Assembly (NCBI GenBank): GCA_036346255.1
Contig: CM070620.1
Span: forward strand, 33,787,609 to 33,851,608
DNA length: 64,000 bases
From: Ampelocalamus luodianensis
Taxonomy: Eukaryota > Streptophyta > Magnoliopsida > Poales > Poaceae
Reading direction: 5' to 3'
Shown: piece by piece, positions 57,801-64,000 of the stretch
Position numbering within the stretch: position 1 is the stretch's first letter
Layout of the letters: every line of letters begins with the position of its first letter
Translations under genes and position numbers: made by a program
Notes under the pieces: generated by a model
What the model saw: the letters and a program-made list of their open reading frames with translations, nothing else
What the model was told of the DNA's origin: nothing
The model's database searches: none

Positions 57801-59456
57801 TTGTCGCCGGCGGTCGGAACCAGCGAGGTGACCTCGTGCGTGGCCACGACGTGGAGGAGCTGCGCGCACCGGCGATGAGGGAGAGACACCGACGGCAGAG
57901 CTCGTGCGGGAAGCTCGGCCGCCAGCGAGAGGCGGCGCGCGGCGGCGGGCGGTGAAGCGTCGGTGGCGGCGATGTCGGCGCAGATAAGGCCGGCGGGGTC
58001 GTGTGAGGGAGGACGTGCGGCGGCGAAGGCGCGGCAGCGGCAGCGGCCGGCCAGGCAACGCGGGTGGCGGGCGGGCGGAGGCAGCGCGGCGGCGCAGGAG
58101 GAGGCGGTCGGCGCGGATCTGGTGGCGCCATGGGCCAGGAGGCGAGGAAGACGGAGCGGAGGGGTCGGCCGAGTTGCTCGGAGCCGAGGAAGACGGGGCC
58201 GGCGCGAGCTGGTCAGAGCCGGTGCAGCTGGGGCGAGGAGGGTGGAGCCGGGAGGTAGCAGCGGCAGCAGAGGGGCGGCCGGAGGGAGGAGAGCTCGGTG
58301 GGGGGAGGCCGGCATGGGGAGGCAGTGGGGAGAAGGGTGCTGGGAGGCGGCCGGATTTGGGGAAGAAGGAGATGCGGCCGGGGTGGGAGATGGTAGCGGA
58401 GGAGGCGGCGGTCTTGAGGCCGCGGCAAGCGAGGGAAGGCGGCCGGGCGAGGCGGTCGCCGGTGGAGAAGCAGGAGGAGGAGGAAGAAATGGAAAGGAAG
58501 GAGGGCGGCTGCCAGGCGCTGCCTTTTTCTTTTATGCGTGAGCGATGCACTCGGGAACTCCTGCGCTGCTCGCGGAAAAAGGGGCGGAGTGGGTGGTGAG
58601 CCGCTACCGCACTCATGCAAGCTGAGCGCGAGTGCTGAGAGATAGGGCACGTGGCGGCTGAGTCCTAACTTGGTCTGAGCTTTGGAGAAGAAAAGAGGAT
58701 GGAGAAGAGATGCCAAGAAGATAAGGCCAGAACACCAGGGCAGTCTGCGCTGGCACGAGGAACAGGCGCTCGGTGAGAAATAGGCTGCGTGGGCGGAGCC
58801 GAAGGTGAAACCATAAGCGGAGTCAAGAACCCGGGGCGAGGCGGTGTCTTGCTGGCGAGTTGCATGCACAGGCTTGGGCGGATACGTAGAGAAGATGGCT
58901 TGCCGGTGGGGCGATGCACACGGCGATGGCAGAGCGGCAGCGTGGCACACATGCGGTGACAACTAGGCGAGCTATCGCTGGCGCGGACGAAATGTCGCGT
59001 GGAGGAAGAATGCTGACGATGGGGCCCACAGGTAAGTGAGAGGGGAGAGGTGGCTCGGTGCGAACTGGTTCGGCCAAACCCGAGTGGCGAAGTGGTCCGG
59101 TCGGAGGAACAGTAGGTGGGTTAGGATTTGGATTTAGGGTTAGCAAAATAAATTCGGAGATTTTAGGTTCTGAACAGGTCTTTGACCTAGGGTTTACTTT
59201 AGTAATATTTTACAGGGCAACATCTTAGGTTAACTGTTTTTATAATTTCGGGTATTTAGAGTTTTTCCTTTCCAGGGTTCGTGCCTTAAGGATTTATGTT
59301 CTTAGGGTTTTTATTTCTCATTACTTGTGCCGACAAAATAAATGTAAATCAAATAACTCACAAAAATTGCAGACCAACTGAACGACAACAGATAATCATA
59401 CAAAAAGTAAAAAAAAGTCTTGTATTTTTGCATTTTGGAAATTTTGGGATGTTACA
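54832..59456 (-). mobile_element. Solo LTR (4625 bp), same family as 46095-50550
   Basis: It starts TGTGAGGACCCCGG and ends GGGATGTTACA, flanked by GGGCG (54827-54831 and 59457-59461). Homology to 46095-50550 extends over the outer parts and the GC-rich core (57560-58620), while 56520-57540 is diverged or rearranged. It has no internal region. The minus strand is the likely transcription strand (TGTAACATCCC start). Confidence 0.9.
57562..58616 (-). other. GC-rich open frames in the solo LTR core, probably not genes
   Basis: Several frames are open on both strands (310 aa and 189 aa on minus, 198 aa and 192 aa on plus), a composition effect. The minus frame 57562-58131 shares short segments (AAVVDP, RRPSLPCDVS) with 48827-49855 in the other copy. 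No start context, domain or intron signal supports a gene. Confidence 0.4.
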
Positions 59457-59812
59457 GGGCGTGAGGCGCTCGCGACGCTTGGACCTTGCAGTTGGACTTA
59501 GCCACTTAGGCCGTGGGCGACTGGGCGTGGTGGTGTACTGGTGTGGTGGGCCGAGTGGGCTTCGCCAATTCCCCTGCGATGCGCCTACGCGAACGGGGAA
59601 CGCGGGGCTCGGGGGTTGAATCGCCGATCGGGATTGCACATAGTTCAAATACATATTTTCAATATACTTACTAGTATATATACCTAATATACCTACTAAA
59701 TACTGGTTTTCCCCCCAAAATTTTGGGTGTACATCTGTACACCCATGTCTCTATACTAGATCCACCCCTGCCTGGCGCTAGGCTGCTTGCTGTCTCTTGT
59801 CTGAAGTAGCCA

Positions 59813-61111
59813 TTGAAAAAATCAACGCGATACTACCGCCAACTATCATGCGGTAGTTTCGTTTTCTAGTCATTCCGTTTTACAAGTGCGGTACAACCGT
59901 TTCCTTTTCAGGTCCAAAAGTGGTCCTTACTGGAAATAACATACCGCCTCACAAGGTTCGGTTATACCGGGTGGCGGTAGTTCTGCGCATAGCGCATCGG
60001 TACTACCACACTTCCAAAGAGCAAGCAAAGCCCAAAAAACACATCGTTCTATAATAAACGTACCGCCAGATAGATCGGTACTACCGTCATGCGGTAATAC
60101 CGCTGAACACATGCTGTCATACCGATTGGTCCTCGACCACTGTCTACGAACTAGAGTCTTTGACCACTATTCATGATCAGTGTCCACGACCACGCAGGTC
60201 TACAACTACACAGATCTAAGACCACTGTTCTCAAACAGGTCTACGACAACTGTTCTACGACCAGTGTCTACGACCATGAAGGTCTACCGACCACTATTCC
60301 ACGATCAGTGTCTACGACCACAAAGGTCTACGACCACTATTCTGGAACAGGTCTACAACCACTATTCTCGAATAGGTCTACGATCACTATTCTACGACCA
60401 GTGCCTACGACCACGAAGGTTTACGACCACTCTTCTCGAACAGGTCTACGACCACTATTATACGACCAGTGTCTATGACCACGAAGGTCTTCGGCCGCTG
60501 TTCTCGAACAGGTCTACGACCACTGTTCCATGACTAGTGCCTACAACCACGAGTCACGACCATCGTGCGGAAACAGATTCTCACGACCGATGTCTACGAC
60601 CACGAGGTCTTTGACCATCGTTTCGAACAGGTCCAACCAGTTGCAATAGTACCGCACCACTATCCCGTATTACGCTGCGGTAGTTCCAACAAGTAAACTC
60701 CGTACTACCATTTTTTAAATGCAAGGTTGGCTTTAGAACAAACTCTGAGAGTGCGCATGATCCTAGATTGATCCAAATGGCACAAGAACATACTATCAAG
60801 CTACAAGTTGTGATCCCTCTTAATAGTACGACATTTAACCTAAAATCCGGTCTTCCAACCTTTTTTTCTTCTAAGACTGGTAAACCAAAAAGGATCCTAG
60901 ATTACTTGTACCTTGTCTTTGAACCATTTTCACCTTCAAGTTGATCTTTAGCATGCATCTCCAAGTTGTTGTTTTTTTTATGAAACATCTCCAAGTTGTT
61001 GCATGCATCACCGGGATTAAACATTTTTAAATACTCAATAAACATGTTAGTCACATATTCTATAATGTCATTAATTACCAAAACAATCATTTAGGGGCCT
61101 AGATACTTTCA
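59813..61111 (-). repeat. 3' LTR of a SIRE-like element (left end truncated or unclear)
   Basis: The right part matches the solo LTR at 53185-54468 (for example AATAGTACG at 60820, the GGTAAACCAAAAAGGATCCT segment at 60880) and ends CTAGATACTTTCA at 61111, next to a polypurine tract. The left part (59813-60130) is rich in CGGTAGT-type motifs not present in the solo LTR, and the expected TGTAGGATC start is not found, so the outer end is missing or diverged. Confidence 0.65.
60124..60625. repeat. Minisatellite of CTACGACCACTGTTCT-based units
   Basis: About 500 bp of imperfect units of 42-68 bp (TACGACCAGTGTCTACGACC, GAACAGGTCTACGACCACT). This is the same array as at 53757-54003 but roughly twice as long. 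It keeps several frames open on plus (60173-60533), giving artefact ORFs with repeated STTTKVYDH. Confidence 0.85.
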
Positions 61112-61127
61112 ATCTCCCCCTTTTTGG
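61112..61127 (-). other. Polypurine tract of the SIRE-like element
   Basis: The minus strand reads ACCAAAAAGGGGGAGAT immediately before the LTR start TGAAAGTATC. AAAAAGGGGGAGAT next to the LTR is characteristic of SIRE/Maximus elements. Confidence 0.85.
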
Positions 61128-61887
61128 TAATTGATGACAACCCATTCAATATGTAAGAAAGATATTGTTTTTGAATATACCATTTGTTTAAAAACAAGTT
61201 GTATATTCTAGTTGTGACTTAACAAACTAATTCTTTCAATGAGCTCAATAGAGAAAGAGAATTATTTGCTTGTTAAAGTCATTACAAAGAACGCTCCCCC
61301 TAAACATGTGCATATAAATGAGAAGAAGTATTGCAAGCACATGTAGAGATTTTGAATAAATTTTGGCAGAGTTTCTTTTGCTTGAGAGACTTGAGGAAAT
61401 TGCAATGCTATGAATAAGCAAGAGATAAAGATTGCAATGCATAGAGATTATCATAATATCAAGCACCAAGTTCAACAATATTATCATAACAACATAAGAG
61501 CATAAAACCATAACAAGGTGCATAAGTCTAAAAGTATAATACCATAGTCATTACATAGCAAGGGCACACACATATATAGGTAATATATAGTAGATAATAG
61601 CTTCTTCTTCTAATTCCTTCTTTTGTTCTTTCTATTCTTCTCCTCCTTTGGCATCAAATACCAAAAAGAAATCATTCAGCTGGTGGAGCTTGATCTGGAG
61701 GAGGTGGAGCTTGGGAGGTTGAAGCTGAAAGAGCTGCTTGTGGGTGATGGCATCCATAACGAGCTAGAGCAGTCAAAACTCGCTCAAGATCACTCACGCA
61801 CTCCGTCAAAGCAGCCAATCTGTTGTTTGTTTCAGTTTGAAATTCTTGCTGAGATCTTTTAATGTCTAGGATAGCTAAATATATCTA
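61128..61887. other. 3' untranslated part of the SIRE-like element
   Basis: AT-rich, without domains. The short frames at 61245-61523 and 61623-61862 have no family motif and are not conserved features I can name. Confidence 0.45.
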
Positions 61888-63097
61888 GGCAACTGAAACT
61901 TGTTCTTCTTCTTGAACAACTGCTCCTGGAGCATCTTCTCTCTAAGCATCTTCCCTTTGCTCCTTTTGCTGAGTCTGACGACGAACATCTGTAGGGATTG
62001 GAGGACCCTCACAAGGCTTGTAAGGCTTGTGGATAGATCCTAACCCTCCATGATATACAGTCTCTCGAATGATCAAAGCCATGATATATGAAGCATAATA
62101 GATTATCTTGACTCGATCATTCTTTGAAAAAGCTATTCCCCTAATAACAACATCTATCGCATCGAATTTCCTGCCATTTATGATATTATCTATAATATTC
62201 CATGCATGTCCTCTTATGGCATCGAAATTTCCACTCTTTGGGAGAATAGTATGGTTAATTATCCGATTAACCAAACTGGGAATGGGTAGGAGACCACCTA
62301 TCTTTCCTAGAACATATCGAATATTTTGATCGTAATGCTCAGTCCAAGCTGGAACCAAGAGAGCAGGCCTATCATAAATCTTCTCATAATTGCTTGACTC
62401 TGTATGTAAAGCTAACTCAAATGCATGCCTGTTTCATACGAAGTGCTTGGTCCCTGTCATCCATTGCAACTGAATGAAGTCAAGAGATACATAAAGAGTA
62501 GCATAGAACTGCCTGACAATCTCCTCATCATAGTCACATCTGAGTGCTACTAGATCATGAATACTGGCTCTCTGAAAAAGCCGATAAGTTCCTTCATACT
62601 TGTCCAGGGAGTTTAGATACGTCCAGTTTATATACTTGTGATCAGCAAACTGCTTGTGGGGACCATATATCTGCTCATAAACTAATTTCTGAAAGTTGGT
62701 ACAGAACTTAGGACTTGAGGATGATGCTGGAGGCACAAATTGATTCCTATGACGCATTAGAGCGTAGTCATCTGCAATGATTGTCCTTAAATTGATCTAC
62801 TGCTCCTCAGGTTCTCCCATTTCCTCATCTAATGCTTCTTCAGATTCATATTCAGATTCTTCCTGGGATGGGTTTTCTTCATTTCAGATTCTTCCTGGGA
62901 TGGGTTTTCTTCATTTCAGATTCTTCCTGGGATGGGTTTTCTTCATTTTCTAAGTTACTAGATGCAGGACCTTTGCCTCGATCTTATCTTCCTTTACGTC
63001 ATTCTTCTGTATTTTCTTCAGAAACTACAGTCACGAAAGAGGATTGGCCTCTTGTAGCACCAACTGACTTGCGTGTTGCAATCCTTGTTCTTGGCAT
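61888..63097 (-). pseudogene. Retroelement ORF of unknown function (about 390 codons, several stops)
   Basis: From ATG 63097 one frame can be followed, with stops, to about 61888. The best parts are 62434-62757 (QLQWMTGTKHFV at its end) and 61942-62358 (LVNRIINHTILPKSGNFDAI, IDVVIRGIAFSKNDRVKIIY, SYIMALIIRE). This pattern reminds me of plant retroelement proteins in the 'putative plant transposon protein' group, but I am not sure. It lies between the 3' LTR side and LTR-like sequence, so it may be the only protein of a non-autonomous element or an env-position ORF. Upstream the protein is acidic (ESEEALDEEMGEPEEQ). Stops are TGA/TAA near 63000, TAG 62797, TGA 62434 and TAG 61942. A 32-bp triplication shifts the frame. 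Confidence 0.55.
62853..62948. repeat. Three exact tandem 32-bp units inside the ORF
   Basis: CAGATTCTTCCTGGGATGGG, followed by TTTTCTTCATTT, occurs three times without mismatch (62853-62884, 62885-62916, 62917-62948). Two extra units add 64 bp, not a multiple of three, so the expansion breaks the frame, whereas a single unit joins the flanking acidic coding parts in frame. It is a recent slippage event or an assembly artefact. Confidence 0.9.
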
Positions 63098-64000
63098 CTT
63101 CACACAGATAGAATAGATAAGAAACAATCAAAATTGGTTTTGAATTTGAATGGAATGATCTTTCTGTTTCAATCAGAAAAATTGGTAGTACCGATGCTCA
63201 ACCTGTGGTAGTACCGGGATGCGGTTGTACTGTCGTTATTGGCCGGTACAACCGCACCACGGTAGTTCCACGTGTGACGAGCGGTAGTATCACTTTTTCC
63301 GAACTCGGTCTAGGGCATGAAATATTTTGGATTTTTCTAATGTCCCTTATGGTTTGGATCCATGGAATAGATGGGTAATCATCAGGGAACACTAAATATG
63401 TGATTTTGCCGAATATAACTCGATCAAACATCCACATTTTCAAACTTAACCGAAATGACCTAGGGCTCCAGAGGAAGGCAAAAGAAGAGATTAACACAGG
63501 TTTTACCTTGAGAGTTGAAGGAGTGGAACCCTAAAGATGCAAGAAATCAGGGGTTGTTGAAGAACCGAAGAAATTTGAGGATTATCGAGTAGATTTGAGA
63601 GGAGTTCTTCGGGGAGGAGAGGGACTAAGAGAGAGCTCCGGAAGTACCGCTTAGGAGGGGTAGAAGGGGAAAAAACTCGAGCAAATCAGCAGTTATTTCA
63701 TTTTACACAGATGCGGTAGTACCGCAGCTTTCACGCTGGTAGTACCGCAACGCGGTAGTACCGTGGTTAAGTTGCCGGTAGTTCCGATAATCCTGGAGCT
63801 TTTAGAAATTTGAGTTTTGAATTCATAGAAATGCAAATTATCCCTAGTTTTGCACTCAAATAAGTATCATTATGCATTAAGGAGACTAATGTCTATCTAA
63901 GAACATAATTTTATGAACATGGAGATTTTTAGGAAAATATTTGAAAATGTTTTTCATAAATCTTCAAATAACACCAATTGAGAACACAATTCATAAGGCA
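63098..64000 (-). other. 5' region of the SIRE-like element (leader or LTR), cut by the window end
   Basis: No ORF. It contains GCGGTAGTACCGC (63713-63725) and close variants (63183-63215, 63738-63763), the motif also found in the LTRs of this family. This suggests LTR or leader sequence upstream of the ORF. I found no primer-binding site between 63097 and 64000. Confidence 0.4.

Larger units (their letters stand above)
52441..59770. mobile_element. hAT-like non-autonomous element hosting two solo LTRs
   Basis: The left end CAGTGGCAAATCCAGGA and the right end ...CTATACTAGATCCACCCCTG (reverse complement CAGGGGTGGATCTAG) match at 11 of 17 bases. The flanks CCTAAAGC and CCTGGCGC agree at 5 of 8. 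Without the nested LTRs about 1.4 kb remain (52441-53184, 54469-54831, 59457-59770), GC-rich in the middle and without transposase. The target duplications of both nested LTRs rejoin the host cleanly, which shows the flanks were once one piece. Confidence 0.5.

Noticed and set aside
57963..58599. 198- and 192-codon plus-strand ORFs
   Set aside because: GC-rich shadow frames in the LTR core; glycine/arginine-rich text on plus and proline/serine-rich text on minus are complementary artefacts.
60173..60533. ORFs of 101 and 117 codons on plus
   Set aside because: They are translations of the minisatellite in different frames (repeated TTTKVYDH-like text), not a protein.
53757..60625. Regular repeats that might suggest a CRISPR array
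   Set aside because: Units are contiguous, diverged and without unique spacers; the genome is a plant nuclear genome.
62832..63116. 94-codon plus-strand ORF with a repeated peptide
   Set aside because: It is the antisense reading of the 32-bp triplication; the sense retroelement ORF is on minus.

Overview
The window is repeat-dense nuclear DNA of a flowering plant, most probably a grass. The evidence is the mix of long-LTR Ty3/gypsy chromoviruses (Tekay/Del and Reina type), a Tat-type derivative with an antisense ORF, Ty1/copia elements (including SIRE/Maximus-like LTRs), a Mutator-like element, CACTA, hAT and Stowaway-like pieces, and a 5'-truncated L1-type LINE, together with GC-rich LTR cores. 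The species cannot be told from the sequence. I see no intact cellular gene, rRNA, tRNA or CRISPR array. Almost every coding segment belongs to a decayed transposable element.

Layout. 1-476 is the end of an LTR cut by the window edge. 490-646 is a hAT-type MITE. 2176-14006 is a decayed Ty1/copia element on the minus strand, with both short LTRs present, split by a 4.6-kb solo LTR (7122-11748, TSD TGTAA). 14560-14807 is a Stowaway-like MITE. 14892-21011 is an old Mutator-like element that has been entered by a 2.4-kb solo LTR (15525-17940, TSD GTGAA) and by a Tat-type gypsy derivative (18179-20590), whose right LTR holds a CACTA end. 21012-24932 is the least repetitive stretch. 24933-26283 is an LTR fragment carrying a LINE (25080-25441, 20-bp TSD).

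26284-30730 is a Reina-type chromovirus with a nearly complete but inactivated gag-pol. It lies inside, or next to, the gag of another Ty1/copia element. That same gag is interrupted again by the largest element of the window, a Tekay-type chromovirus at 31305-51122 with 4.7-kb LTRs. The 5' LTR of this element is in turn split by a 4.5-kb solo LTR (46095-50550, TSD GCTTG). To the right, the copia gag start, primer-binding site and LTR follow (51129-about 52283). Next comes a hAT-like element (52441-59770) that has received two solo LTRs (53185-54468, TSD GCCAG; 54832-59456, TSD GGGCG). The window ends in a SIRE-like element (3' LTR to 61111, polypurine tract, then a retroelement ORF at about 61888-63097).

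There is no pathway here: the content is a record of successive insertions. Five solo LTRs with perfect 5-bp target duplications give a clear relative order and point to frequent LTR-LTR recombination. The points most worth a second look are an extra ORF upstream of gag in the Tekay-type element, an antisense ORF in the Tat derivative, an N-terminus resembling the histone H3 tail in the ORF at 63097, recurrent palindromic GCGGTAGTACCGC motifs in the SIRE-like sequences, and premature stops that look like C-to-T changes at methylatable sites.
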